64,000 bases of DNA from Candidatus Harpocratesius repetitus (GCA_021498095.1 JAIZWK010000001.1:248001-312000); one strand, 5' to 3'. Positions 18,061-27,648 are shown, numbered from the stretch's first letter. Translations and numbers: made by a program. Notes: generated from the letters alone by a model not told the origin.

Positions 18061-18258
18061 ATGTCTGATGATAATGCCATTTTTCGGAAACAAGTCATTT
18101 CTTATTACAGAAAAAATATTTATGATTATGAGGGGGAAGTTTTAGAATGGATCCCGCGCAATAAAACGCGCATTTTGGATTTAATGCAAGAAAAATTCAA
18201 AGATCACCCCGTCACTGAAATAGAACGCATCTTAAACGAATATTATTCTGAAATGTAA
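18061..18258 (+). CDS. small helical protein, unknown function
   Basis: This protein has 65 residues, is highly charged and is predicted to be all helical (MSDDNAIFRKQVISYYRKN...). TTAGGAGC lies about a dozen bases before the ATG, and the codon use fits a real gene. I do not recognise the family. Its size and charge would suit a nucleic-acid-binding or regulatory peptide, but nothing in the sequence shows this. The next gene is convergent. Confidence 0.6.
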   Translation: MSDDNAIFRKQVISYYRKNIYDYEGEVLEWIPRNKTRILDLMQEKFKDHPVTEIERILNEYYSEM

Positions 18259-18365
18259 TGATTGATTTGAAATCGAAATGTAATTGTAATTAATAATAGA
18301 TATATTCGAAATCCACTTAATATTATACAATTTTAATTTTTGATCAAATCATAGATTATACATTC

Positions 18366-18692
18366 TTATGCTAATCTCATTCCAGGTTTAATTTTTTCAC
18401 GATATCTTTCATCGGGTTTTAATAATACCGCTGAATTATCTGCATCGATGGCTAAAAGAAAACCTTCTGATTTTAGATTGCCTAATTGCAAATTTAAAGC
18501 TACTAAAACGTATTCGCCTAAAAGATCTTCAGCAGAATACCATTCTTTAATTGCAGTAACAATTGTTCGATTATCTTTTTCCCCAATATCCACTTTTAAC
18601 TCTAAAAGTGAATCTGAATCGGAAATTGATTTACACTGCACTACTTTTCCTAATCGAATATCTAAACTTTTAAAATCCTTAAAGGACGGCAT
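18366..18692 (-). CDS. tRNA-binding OB-fold protein (MetRS beta / Arc1p / CsaA type)
   Basis: The whole 108-residue protein is a single EMAPII-like tRNA-binding domain. It has FKSLDIRLGKVVQCKSI, LLELKVDIGEKDNRTIVTAI, LLGEYVLVALNLQLGNLKSEGFLLA and the closing KPGMRLA. In many archaea this domain is a separate protein working with methionyl-tRNA synthetase or as a tRNA chaperone, whereas in bacteria it is the MetG C-terminus. Whether it partners MetRS here cannot be read; no synthetase gene is adjacent. Confidence 0.85.
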   Translation of the reverse strand: MPSFKDFKSLDIRLGKVVQCKSISDSDSLLELKVDIGEKDNRTIVTAIKEWYSAEDLLGEYVLVALNLQLGNLKSEGFLLAIDADNSAVLLKPDERYREKIKPGMRLA

Positions 18693-18977
18693 GTTACTCT
18701 CTTCAAAATAATTGTTGAATCAAATTCTTGATTACTTACAATATTAATAGGCAAATTAAGCAATTTTAAATTTTTGCCTTAACACAGTATTTTAAAATCA
18801 TCTCACATTTGAAATAAAAAAACTATGCATTCAATTCTTTAATTCTTGATTAAAATTAAGATTTTTTTGTTTTCCACCTATACAGCAATATACACCGAGA
18901 TCCCAAAAGAAAGAAAAAAAATTCACGCCCAACTTTTAAAGTGGGGCTACTTTCCTAATAAATAACTAATACTACAA

Positions 18978-19196
18978 TTAGTAATTTTCAATTGCCAATT
19001 CCATATCAGAAGCTGAAACCTTTTTCCGCTTCGAATGTTTTGCAAAAACTATGGCTGACTCAGTCAGTGCTTTTGCACGTTTCTCTAAATAATCCAATAA
19101 TACCTCGACCGCATCTCTGCTGACAATTTCAGCACCCGCATCCGCCATTAAAGCCCTAAGAGGCGACCAGGCAAATAGACGTCTTTTTTTTGCCAT
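18978..19196 (-). CDS. archaeal histone, second of a tandem pair
   Basis: This 72-residue histone fold starts MAKKRRLFAWSPLRALM and contains DAGAEIVSRDAV, the central helix, and AKHSKRKKVSASDMELAIENY, matching HMf-type histones (helix-strap-helix with the R-T pair loop). Compared with HMf it has a short basic N-terminal extension MAKKRR. An in-frame GTG lies three codons upstream, but GGAG eight bases before ATG 19196 favours this start. It lies 54 bp after its paralogue and is probably cotranscribed. The protein dimerises and wraps DNA. Confidence 0.93.
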   Translation of the reverse strand: MAKKRRLFAWSPLRALMADAGAEIVSRDAVEVLLDYLEKRAKALTESAIVFAKHSKRKKVSASDMELAIENY

Positions 19197-19250
19197 TATC
19201 TTCACTCCAATTTAATTTAAAAAAAAATTTGATTTATCTTAAAATACGAA

Positions 19251-19472
19251 TTAGTGATAATATTCGATTGCCAAGCCCATATCTTCTTTGGTAACTTTCT
19301 TTCGTTTAGCGTGTTTGGCAAATTTTAAGGACATTTCGGTTAATTTTTTCGCTCGATCTTCTAAATAGAAGAGTAAAGATTCAACAGCTTCCCGGGATAC
19401 GATTTCAGCACCGGCCGATTTCATAAGAGCCCGTAATGGACTCCACGCAAAAATTCTACGTTTTTTCGCCAT
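19251..19472 (-). CDS. archaeal histone, first of a tandem pair
   Basis: This is a paralogue of the next gene, sharing MAKKRR.FAWSPLRALM, SAGAEIVSREAVESLL and AKHAKRKKVTKEDMGLAIEYY. The differences (A/S in helix 1, a more basic KRKKVTKED) could tune DNA affinity or heterodimerisation. In-frame upstream codons to 19490 exist, but GCGGAG about ten bases before ATG 19472 supports the start used. It is the first gene of the unit and carries the promoter and structured leader described separately. Confidence 0.93.
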   Translation of the reverse strand: MAKKRRIFAWSPLRALMKSAGAEIVSREAVESLLFYLEDRAKKLTEMSLKFAKHAKRKKVTKEDMGLAIEYYH

Positions 19473-19500
19473 AATAATCATTCTCCGCAATTTTCAGAGT

Positions 19501-19567
19501 GATTGTGGCTACGTTTTAGCCGATTACACCTTTTTTTTGAGGTGTTAACGGATTGACGATCACAATC
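19501..19567 (-). ncRNA. structured 5' leader of the histone transcript
   Basis: A perfect 7-bp outer stem (GATTGTG at 19501-19507, CACAATC at 19561-19567) encloses two hairpins. One is GGCTA/TAGCC with a 5-base loop (19507-19521). The other is ACACCT/AGGTGT around an eight-base loop (19526-19545). The minus-strand transcript predicted from the TATA box would start at almost exactly the outer stem, leaving about 28 bases to the histone ATG. This looks like a folded leader, possibly for autoregulation. Covariation in relatives is not known; the call rests on base-pairing seen here. Confidence 0.45.
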
Positions 19568-19590
19568 TAAATAATATATGGTAAAGTATG

Positions 19591-19602
19591 TATATAAAGG
19601 TT
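19591..19602 (-). promoter_or_regulatory. BRE/TATA promoter of the histone pair
   Basis: On the minus strand the sequence AACCTTTATATA forms an archaeal TATA element with an upstream BRE-like purine/CC context. The expected start site about 25 bases downstream falls near 19568, at the edge of the folded leader. Confidence 0.55.
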
Positions 19603-19985
19603 TGTGATGATTTAACTGTTTGGGGTAAAATTTGCATCCAAATTTGATGGATCGATTGGTATTACGACAAAAATAAAGATCTGAGCAAATCGAGATCTAG
19701 TGATTTCCTCGATGGTGGCAAAAAAAATAAAGGCTTAATGCAGAGATTTAAGAGTAAGACATAGATGAAAAGCGATGATCTCAATATAATTCTGCGATCT
19801 TTTCAACTCAACTCAGAATAATTAGAGTATATATGTTGAAAAATGGAATTTTACACCAAAACTTGCATTAATCCAATGATCCATTAGATTATCTATTGAT
19901 TTTCTTCATAAGAATATTCAAATTAACATCAAGATAATAAAGAAATTAAGGAAAAAAGATAAAGAAGACATAGATTTTTCTCGAT
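19603..19985. other. intergenic region upstream of histones, no gene seen
   Basis: No open frame longer than about 50 codons with a start signal is visible. The region contains the space between the histone promoter and the 3' end of the lamin-tail/peptidase gene. No clear repeat was recognised. Confidence 0.4.
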
Positions 19986-22900
19986 TTAGGAAATTAGCTG
20001 ATAATTAAATTCCAAGTACCCAGAGGATCCTAAAGATTGAATTTTAATCAGATAATAATCTTCAGGACCTTGTGGATCAAAATGCACACTAAAGCTTCCA
20101 TCAGAATACTCATTTAAATCTATAAAATTAGTTCCATTTTCTATCAGCCAAACACTTGCATTAAGCTGAGTGTGGAAAAATTGCCAGTTAAAAGCATTCT
20201 GAATTAAATTCAAAATATATGTATTTCCCCATACTACAGATGTTAAATTCAGCCATATTGCTTGATCATATCCTCCGAAATAAGAATCAGCATAAGTAGG
20301 CAAAAACCATTGTAAAGTCTCTCCTTCACTTACTGGTAAGGGATTATAAACCGATCCTAATGGGGCTTCAAGGAATTCCAATGGGATGGGTTCCACAAAT
20401 AGTGAAACATTCGCAAAACCTTCGTTGAAAATCGAATTTATCAGAATACTTATTGAATTTATTTCTTCGCCATTTATGGCAATCGGCTGTGGTAATCCAG
20501 GTAAATCAGAACGCATCATATAGGATTTGTTTTCGCTTGATTGGTAATGGTAAATTAACGTTAAGAAAATGGTTTGATTAACTTCAACATTCAAATCTAT
20601 TTGAGTATGATTGCTTATTTCGATCTTCCAAACATAGTTTTCAAATTCATTAAGTAAAATTGATTCAGTTAATGTCTCCCCTGTAAACTGAAGAAAAGTA
20701 TTAGCTTCTGCTTGATCATTAACATTAGGAAGTCCTGGTGTAGGTTGAGTTTCAAACCAATTCTCTCCACTATCTTTGTCTTCCCCAAAGCGACTTATTG
20801 TATTATGAGGATCTGTACAATAGGGAGCAGGAAACTCTGGATCCCATCCAAAGTCCTCAATAATTTGTGGGTCAGAATCTTGCATCCATAATACTGAATC
20901 AAGAATTTGACTTTCATTATCAAGTAATTCTATTCCACCAAATGTTTCATCTAAATCTACAGCTGCATGCAAGAAAATATATTTTGAGAGAGATGTATTA
21001 CATAATTCTATTCCTAAATTACTTGGTATTTCTTGTAAAAAGATACATAAATATTGATAGGGATCAATTGTAATGTTTGGTAATGGAATAATCTCACCTG
21101 ATCCAAAAGCTAAATGTAAAAGCCAGCCATTTGTTGAAACTGGTACATCTTCTGCGTTATAAATTTCCACATACTTATTCATAACATCGAAATCTATGAA
21201 ATTAACTTCAGTAAATGTTACGTTCTGCAGTGGGAGAAGAAACATAGTATCCAATTCTACAAGTGTACTATTTTCCAAATTTGGATTAAATTTAATTACC
21301 TGCACTTTTGTTACTTCTGAACTATCAATTACTATAGAGCTTTCATTATTATCCGGTGGTGTGAGGATGAAGCTTATTTTTTCTTTCGTACCGTCTTTTT
21401 TATGGAGAATCACTGTTATATACATCTTCCCATCTGCTTTCACAGTTAAATTAAATCTACCGGTTGCCTTTGAACAATCGATTTCTTCCAATAAAGCTTC
21501 AGTAGGACCTGCAAATGCAGAATCTGAAACACTATGAGTATCATTATGAATTAATATTTCATCAGGAGTAACTTGAGGAGCGCCATTTGCTGTTGGGGCT
21601 TCTGTTACCCGCCATACATTCATTTCATTCAAAATTTCTTCAAATGGTTTTCCTAATACTTTTTCAATTGCCTTTTTTGCACTAACCTTTTGGGTACCAT
21701 TCTTATACTGCTCAATGGCTTCATGTATTTGCTTTAATTTGTCTTCTCCGTATTTTTCCTTAATGAATTTAATTAGAAAGAAAGAAGCAATATATTCATC
21801 ATATCCCCCTTCCCACTCTCCAAAAGGAGAATCACTAAGATATTTTGCATGATCATACCAATTGTGGTCATTTACTCTTTCAAATTCTTTCATTACTTCA
21901 ACCATAGATTTTTTGAAATTTTTCATAGTAGATAAAATCCCAAACCAAACAGCCATTCCTTCGTCAAACCACCATTCGGGTTCTTCTGTTTCATGTGCCG
22001 TGCCATTTCCGCCAGCATGCTTAATTTGTAAAGTATGAAACATTTCATGCTCTACGGTATATTTAAGTGAGACGTCTGATTTCTTTTTTCCGATATCTAT
22101 TTTGATATCTCCTGTTTCTGGGTCGCAAGATCCTGAACTTTCATCACTCGTACCGTTAGCAAAGGTAATATTAACATAACCATCACCCCCTGTCTCAGGG
22201 TATCCATAACCTAATTTATGATAAAGATCGATGGAATATGTCGCATATTCTGTTATTTTCTTCTTAGCTTCCTTTACAGTCGGATGTCCATCCTTTTTAG
22301 GGGTTTTTCCTATGTAATATGTCCCTTCATTGGGGATATAATTAATTCGACCATTTTGGGCGCTTACAGTTTGGTTCGTATTTGGAACTGGAATCAAGAA
22401 TACATTTGGTAAAGCGGGTGTAGGAATGCTAGAAAACCAATTTGCAGATGTATTGTCATTATAACCCCAAATACTTAAACTCTCATTATCTAATGCAACC
22501 AACGAACTATTTACTAAGCTCCAAAAGGGAAAATTAGCAGTTATTGAAGTGCCCCATGCTAATGTATCGATTATTTTGCCTTCATTATCTCGAAGAATGA
22601 TTCCACCTTCAGTATTGTCCAAAAACTCTGAAGAATAATTCAGAAACACATCAATTGAGTGTTTTTCACGATTAACTTCAGATGGCCACTTATCTGAGGA
22701 TCCTATATGAAGTGCGATGTAATCAAATTCTTGGATGTTTAAAGCAGGTAATTCAATGATTTCACCATTAGTAGATTCAATTTTCCATCCTTCTATCGAT
22801 AATGTAGTATTGCCAAAGTAATAAAGTTCAATCCACTCCAGTCCAGGAGTATCAGCATGATAACTTACTTCATTAAATTGAAATGGAACGAACTTGAATT

Positions 22901-23012
22901 TTTCTTCAGTTTCTACAAGTTTAGGCCAATAATAATACCAACCTGCGAATCCTCCACCAATTAACGCAATAAATATAGCAACAATTATTATATTTTTTCC
23001 TTTTTTTACCAT
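19986..23012 (-). CDS. secreted metallopeptidase-like protein with two lamin-tail domains
   Basis: This 1008-residue protein begins with a membrane anchor or signal (about 8-29). Residues 40-200 and about 595-765 each resemble a lamin-tail (LTD) domain: GLEWIELYYFGNTTLSIEGWKI with the 'GG..L.d..G..iD...W' pattern, and KYVEIYNAEDVPVSTNGW with a similar continuation. Between them is a gluzincin-type zinc site HEMFH (322-326) with WWFDEGMAVWF 25 residues later, where Glu351 is the likely third ligand. The C-terminal ~240 residues are beta-rich and not recognised, and no C-terminal anchor is visible. The protein probably acts outside the cell. The substrate is unknown. Confidence 0.75.
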   Translation of the reverse strand: MVKKGKNIIIVAIFIALIGGGFAGWYYYWPKLVETEEKFKFVPFQFNEVSYHADTPGLEWIELYYFGNTTLSIEGWKIESTNGEIIELPALNIQEFDYIALHIGSSDKWPSEVNREKHSIDVFLNYSSEFLDNTEGGIILRDNEGKIIDTLAWGTSITANFPFWSLVNSSLVALDNESLSIWGYNDNTSANWFSSIPTPALPNVFLIPVPNTNQTVSAQNGRINYIPNEGTYYIGKTPKKDGHPTVKEAKKKITEYATYSIDLYHKLGYGYPETGGDGYVNITFANGTSDESSGSCDPETGDIKIDIGKKKSDVSLKYTVEHEMFHTLQIKHAGGNGTAHETEEPEWWFDEGMAVWFGILSTMKNFKKSMVEVMKEFERVNDHNWYDHAKYLSDSPFGEWEGGYDEYIASFFLIKFIKEKYGEDKLKQIHEAIEQYKNGTQKVSAKKAIEKVLGKPFEEILNEMNVWRVTEAPTANGAPQVTPDEILIHNDTHSVSDSAFAGPTEALLEEIDCSKATGRFNLTVKADGKMYITVILHKKDGTKEKISFILTPPDNNESSIVIDSSEVTKVQVIKFNPNLENSTLVELDTMFLLPLQNVTFTEVNFIDFDVMNKYVEIYNAEDVPVSTNGWLLHLAFGSGEIIPLPNITIDPYQYLCIFLQEIPSNLGIELCNTSLSKYIFLHAAVDLDETFGGIELLDNESQILDSVLWMQDSDPQIIEDFGWDPEFPAPYCTDPHNTISRFGEDKDSGENWFETQPTPGLPNVNDQAEANTFLQFTGETLTESILLNEFENYVWKIEISNHTQIDLNVEVNQTIFLTLIYHYQSSENKSYMMRSDLPGLPQPIAINGEEINSISILINSIFNEGFANVSLFVEPIPLEFLEAPLGSVYNPLPVSEGETLQWFLPTYADSYFGGYDQAIWLNLTSVVWGNTYILNLIQNAFNWQFFHTQLNASVWLIENGTNFIDLNEYSDGSFSVHFDPQGPEDYYLIKIQSLGSSGYLEFNYQLIS

Positions 23013-23564
23013 ATTTTTTACACTTTCTAAAAAAATAAATTATATCAATATTAAAGAATAAATGTTAAAAGGTTACTTAGTTTCCTTTTTCAATACTTAT
23101 TTGCTTATTTCCATAATAATTGTTCTTCAATCTACTACTGAATTTACCATTAAAAGCTGTAATAATGAATTTGTTGTTTGATAATTTTAAGGAAAATGAA
23201 ATGTGGAAAAAAGTAGGTTCACCCGAAACGAAAATGTCGAAAACAAACCATTTTTATAGGTGGATTGATATTATTCTTTATAGTAGAAAATATGTCTTAT
23301 TTTTAAATGCACAAAACATTTTATTATAAGATATATTTATTAATTAATTAATTTCTTATCATTCTTTTTTAAAGCATGTTGTATTATTATTTTAAAACCA
23401 ACATATATTAAATTAAAAAAATTATGATATAATGCCAAAACCATGAAAAAGAACTGCGAGAAATAATCTTTCTCCAAAATAATTGCATATAAAACAAACA
23501 AATTCAGTATAAATAAATTCAATACTGAAGAGCTGCGTTAAACAAGAGGGAATAGTGGAAAAGA
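23013..23564. other. divergent promoter region, no supported gene
   Basis: Short frames at 23120-23329 and 23340-23522 have biased AT-driven composition and no ribosome-binding site, so they are left out. The gap lies between the divergent peptidase and TPR genes and presumably holds both promoters. GAGGGAATAGTGGAAAAG just before 23565 includes the likely ribosome-binding site of the TPR gene. Confidence 0.4.
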
Positions 23565-25619
23565 ATGTCAATAACGAAAAAACAAAACAAATCACCAGAA
23601 GAACAAGAATTGGAAGATTTTTTTAAGAAAAGTTTATTTAAAGAAGGGTTAGCTCGATGCCATGAAATGAAGGATAATCCATTTGTTTCAGAGAAGACAA
23701 AACTGAAAATAGGGATCTTTCAATTGCGCTTTATGGAAAAACTTGAAAAATTTGAAGAAGGCATCAAACATGCGGACTCATTGCTGAAATCAGAACCAAT
23801 TCGACTCTCTTCTATTCTAAAGGTAGAAGTTCTAACAGAATTGACTAAAATTTATTTTTCAAAAAGTGATTTAAATCTTGTTATTAAAACCATTCAACAA
23901 GCAGAAGAACTACTTTACCATGACAAATCTTTATCTAATGAAGAATTGGAGCAAAAAATGGCAGATTTAGTTCTACTTCGAGGGGGGTATGAATGGCATC
24001 AAGGAGAATTAGAAAATGCACTCTTCTTTTTTAAATTTAATTTAGAACTAAGGAAAAAATATGGAACCCATTTAGATTTAGCAAATGCATTGAATAATGT
24101 TGGCGTAATTTACAATGCAATTGGAGAACTACCCAAAGCATTGAAATACCTAAAGGACGCTTTAAATGAATACGAAAAAATTAAAAATATGAGGGGAATT
24201 TCGAAAACAGGACATAATATTGGGGCAATATTAATTCAGATGGGAGAATTAGATGAAAGTTTACAGTATATGCAAAAATCATTAAGTATTGATATTCAAG
24301 ATAATTATCGAGATGGAATAAGGGTTGCTTTGCAAAACATAGGTGAAGTTTATTGGCATAAGCGCGATTATGAGGAAGCACTAGATAATTTATCGAATTG
24401 TTTGGCTTTATTAGAAGAGACACAACAATTTTTCGAAATTACTGAAGTTTGCATACCATTAATTGCTGTGCATTTGGAAATGAATAATAAAGTTGCTGCA
24501 TTTCAATGTTTAACCAGAATAATTCAGATCCATAGTAAAGATCCAAATAAAGTTATAGAACAACGCTTGTGGTTGGGAAAAGGTCTTTATTTTAAATTCT
24601 TAAATACGTTTGAGAGTATTAAAAAAGCAGAATTCTATTTTAATCAAATTATTCATGATGAAGTGCGGTATTTCGATATAACAGCAATGGCTTGGGTTAA
24701 TCTCACAGAATTATACGTATTAAAGATGGAAAAGAATTATTCTTTTGAATTACTCAAACCTTTAAATGAGATTCTACAAAAAATGATTCAATTTGCACGT
24801 CAAAATCATTCTTATTCGATGGTAGGGGATTCTCTGTTAATTAAAGCAAAAGTGATGTTCCTGCAAGGTAATATTGAGAATTCTCACATTCTATTACAAA
24901 AAGCATTACGAATTGCCCAAAATCATGGATTACATCGTTTAGAAGTAAAAATACTACACGAATTAGATCTTTTCTTAGAAAAATCTGATTTTTGGGAATC
25001 AACTCCGTTTGTTGGTAAAACGAATTTATCAAAATCGATAAAAAAGTCTTATATAAATGCCTTAAAAAACCAAATCAGAGAAATCTTTTCTCCAGAAACA
25101 AGCAAAAATAAGGAAATTAATAAAAAAATAAATAAAAAAGTAGATAAAGATAAAAGAGATGAAGAAATAAAAATCAAAAAATCTTCATTGACTTCAACTT
25201 TGACAAAAAGTAGTGATAAAATAATTCCTGAATGCTTTCTAATTATCAATAAACATGGTCGTATTTTACTAAACACACCGTTTCAATCAAAATGGAAAGA
25301 AGAATCTCTCTTTTTTAGTGTTTTTCAAATCAATTTAATGTCTTTATTGCAAGATTTCGCCACCAAAGGCATTTCTATGAATCGATATGAAGATGTCAAG
25401 ATTCTTTTCTTTCACCTAAGCAAATTAAATTCGATTGGAATATTTATTTATCAAGGATCAGTTTTAATTGCTCTAAATAAAATAAAATTACTTAAAAAAA
25501 GGATCGAAGAAAATTTCTCTCAATTTTTAGAGTTTCAAGATATAGAAAGTCAACGGAAAGAATATGTTAACATGTTACAGCAAGATATTTTTAATTTCAT
25601 GGTAGGATTATGCAGTTAA
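23565..25619 (+). CDS. TPR-repeat protein with longin/roadblock-like C-terminus
   Basis: This cytosolic protein has 684 residues. From about 15 to 470 it is a solenoid of tetratricopeptide repeats; the clearest copies run through LANALNNVGVIYNAIGELPK and ISKTGHNIGAILIQMGELDE and a third IGEVYWHKRDYEEALDNL (about 165-290). A Lys-rich linker (500-545) leads to a C-terminal domain starting FLIINKHGRILLNTPF. The strand-turn-strand start and the later IGIFIYQGSVLIAL resemble Asgard longin or roadblock domains. TPRs mediate protein-protein contacts, and longin-like folds in Asgards are thought to regulate small GTPases. The C-terminal assignment is tentative. Confidence 0.7.
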   Translation: MSITKKQNKSPEEQELEDFFKKSLFKEGLARCHEMKDNPFVSEKTKLKIGIFQLRFMEKLEKFEEGIKHADSLLKSEPIRLSSILKVEVLTELTKIYFSKSDLNLVIKTIQQAEELLYHDKSLSNEELEQKMADLVLLRGGYEWHQGELENALFFFKFNLELRKKYGTHLDLANALNNVGVIYNAIGELPKALKYLKDALNEYEKIKNMRGISKTGHNIGAILIQMGELDESLQYMQKSLSIDIQDNYRDGIRVALQNIGEVYWHKRDYEEALDNLSNCLALLEETQQFFEITEVCIPLIAVHLEMNNKVAAFQCLTRIIQIHSKDPNKVIEQRLWLGKGLYFKFLNTFESIKKAEFYFNQIIHDEVRYFDITAMAWVNLTELYVLKMEKNYSFELLKPLNEILQKMIQFARQNHSYSMVGDSLLIKAKVMFLQGNIENSHILLQKALRIAQNHGLHRLEVKILHELDLFLEKSDFWESTPFVGKTNLSKSIKKSYINALKNQIREIFSPETSKNKEINKKINKKVDKDKRDEEIKIKKSSLTSTLTKSSDKIIPECFLIINKHGRILLNTPFQSKWKEESLFFSVFQINLMSLLQDFATKGISMNRYEDVKILFFHLSKLNSIGIFIYQGSVLIALNKIKLLKKRIEENFSQFLEFQDIESQRKEYVNMLQQDIFNFMVGLCS

Positions 25620-25647
25620 TTTTTTTTTTAAATAGATCCTATTACCC

Positions 25648-26685
25648 TTATAACCAACCATGTTCTTTGTACCAAATTCCTGATTGGTAAATGGCGGAAC
25701 TTATCGAATTATTCGGTTTCCATCCCAAAATCCTTTTTGCTTTCTGATTTGACATAGTCTGTCCTGGAGCGGCTGCTTGAATTACTTTTGAACGATTTAT
25801 GAACGATGGTTTATTAAATAGACGACCAATAGATTCCAGTAAAATCCCTATAAAATAGAAAATCGGAAAAGGTATCGAAATTGGAATTAAAGATCCATAA
25901 GGTCTTTTAAAAACTTTAGAAGCGATAACCTCATGAATGTCACGATAGGGAAGATTTTGGTCACATCCAAAAAGAAAGATTTGGCCAACCGCATCTGGAT
26001 TATATCCACATAATTCAATACCATGTATTAAATCTTCAACATGTACGATGCTGAAAAAACGAGGTTTTCCAAATACGAAAACTTTCAAACCCATTTTTGC
26101 CACTTGAAAAAGATCAAGTGAGATTTTATCTCCTGGACCTATCACGGTAGGGGGGCGAATAATTACAATTGGAAGCAATTTCCAAGATTGCTTACATATC
26201 TTCTCGGTTTTGTATTTAGAGATTCCATACCAATCACCTTTTAGCGGAAATCTGTTGGAATCTTCTTGTTGAGGATTATTAGGAGTACCAGGACCACCAG
26301 CAACCATGGAAGAGACAACAACAATTCGTTTTAGATGAGAACAATGATTTTTACATGCGCGAATTAAATTTTGAGTACCGATAAAATTACCTTCCTCAAA
26401 TTCCCAGGGAGAATTTCCTTTGATAACACCAGCAATATGATAAATGATATCCATATCCTTAATAATTGGTACCAAAGAGTCGTAATTGCGAAGATCAGCA
26501 TAAACAAAATGCATTTTCTTCCAATTTGGTATTAATTCTTGCAATACACTCAAATCACTTGAGCGACGAATCATCGCATAAGGAATAACATTTTTATCAA
26601 GTAAGTATTTGCACATATTACTGCCAATAAAACCGTTTGCACCAGTTACCAATATTTTCAGTTTACTATTTTTATTTTTACTCAT
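25648..26685 (-). CDS. NAD(P)-dependent epimerase/dehydratase (extended SDR)
   Basis: The 345-residue protein has the Rossmann motif VTGANGFIGSNMCKYLL (TGxxGxxG), a D-x-R pair after beta-3 (YADLRNYDSL), IYHIAGV, and the catalytic YGISKYKTEK (YxxxK) with an upstream SSMVAGG. A C-terminal substrate domain follows, with PGQTMSNQKAKRILGW. The enzyme modifies a nucleotide sugar, sterol-like or other hydroxyl substrate; the family members cannot be told apart by eye. Its start overlaps the end of the upstream nitroreductase gene by 8 bp, indicating translational coupling. Confidence 0.85.
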   Translation of the reverse strand: MSKNKNSKLKILVTGANGFIGSNMCKYLLDKNVIPYAMIRRSSDLSVLQELIPNWKKMHFVYADLRNYDSLVPIIKDMDIIYHIAGVIKGNSPWEFEEGNFIGTQNLIRACKNHCSHLKRIVVVSSMVAGGPGTPNNPQQEDSNRFPLKGDWYGISKYKTEKICKQSWKLLPIVIIRPPTVIGPGDKISLDLFQVAKMGLKVFVFGKPRFFSIVHVEDLIHGIELCGYNPDAVGQIFLFGCDQNLPYRDIHEVIASKVFKRPYGSLIPISIPFPIFYFIGILLESIGRLFNKPSFINRSKVIQAAAPGQTMSNQKAKRILGWKPNNSISSAIYQSGIWYKEHGWL

Positions 26686-27607
26686 TCTCTTTTACCCGCC
26701 ATTGCACTGACAAGGGATCTCGTGGTGGAAGTTTTTTAAATTGATGAAGAGGTTTTCCAAGAACAAAACAACTCCAAGGTAAATATCCCCGAGGGATTCC
26801 AATAAGTTTTCTAATTGAGGGTAAACGCATCATAACTTCTTGTGCAATTCCAATCCAACATGAAGCAATTCCAAGCGCTTCAGCAGCCAACATACCATAT
26901 GTGGTAATAATTCCACTATCACAACCAGCTAAATTACCATATTTAGGAGAATAAATGATAATGACACATGGTGCATCGAAAAATATGGGATCTTTACCAT
27001 TTTTCGCATCTTCCAAAACTCGATTGATTGAAACAAAGAATCCCGGTTCGTTAACCATTTTACGAGTATTTCCAAATAAAAATAACTTTCTCACAATCCA
27101 ATTTTTTAATATTTTTTGTGTAAACTTGATGGATTTTACAACTTTTGTAGATAACTCTTTAATTAATTGAGGATCAGTAAGGACCATAAATTTCCAGCTG
27201 CGAGCATTACTGGCACTTGGTGAATAGCGCATAGAATCCAACACAGCACTAATTTCATCCATAGTAAGAGGTTCAGAGGTAAAATGTCGTATTGAACGTT
27301 TACTTCTTAAAAAGGTGTGGATAGAATCATAATCAGGCTTAGTATTTTTCCAATTTGGGGGAAAATCAGTTAATTCAGATGTAGATTCATATTTAATTGC
27401 ATCTACAGGACAAATTGCTAAACAATGACCGCATTTAATACATAAAGAATACTGATCTGAGAATATAATAAATTGTTTTTCTTTATAACTTTCATCTCCA
27501 GAAATGGTAAAAAGGTGAGAAGGACATTCTAATATACATTTTTGACATTGGATGCATTTACTTGAATTTATTCCGGATATAGTTAGCATAATATGATTCA
27601 AACTCAT
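26678..27607 (-). CDS. ferredoxin-nitroreductase fusion protein
   Basis: The N-terminus has two complete [4Fe-4S] motifs: C18xxC21xxC24xxxC28P and C56xxC59xxC62xxxC66P. From about 105 a nitroreductase (FMN) domain follows: LRSKRSIRHF with the FMN-binding Arg-Ser-x-Arg, MRYSPSASNARSWKF, and later GMLAAEALGIASCWIG. Such fusions move electrons from ferredoxin pools to FMN and reduce nitro, quinone or unsaturated substrates. The ATG 27607 has GGAA nearby. It is coupled by overlap to the epimerase, so both may act on one small molecule. Confidence 0.88.
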   Translation of the reverse strand: MSLNHIMLTISGINSSKCIQCQKCILECPSHLFTISGDESYKEKQFIIFSDQYSLCIKCGHCLAICPVDAIKYESTSELTDFPPNWKNTKPDYDSIHTFLRSKRSIRHFTSEPLTMDEISAVLDSMRYSPSASNARSWKFMVLTDPQLIKELSTKVVKSIKFTQKILKNWIVRKLFLFGNTRKMVNEPGFFVSINRVLEDAKNGKDPIFFDAPCVIIIYSPKYGNLAGCDSGIITTYGMLAAEALGIASCWIGIAQEVMMRLPSIRKLIGIPRGYLPWSCFVLGKPLHQFKKLPPRDPLSVQWRVKENE

Positions 27608-27648
27608 GTTCCAATCATATTAAATCTTCTTAGTAATTTTATTTTTTT

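Noticed and set aside
19526..19545. ACACCT/AGGTGT hairpin with a T-run as a terminator
   Set aside because: It lies upstream of the histone start and downstream of its promoter, and the run is in the loop, so a leader hairpin fits better.
23120..23522. Two short frames between the peptidase and TPR genes
   Set aside because: No ribosome-binding site and skewed composition; they look like chance frames in a divergent promoter.
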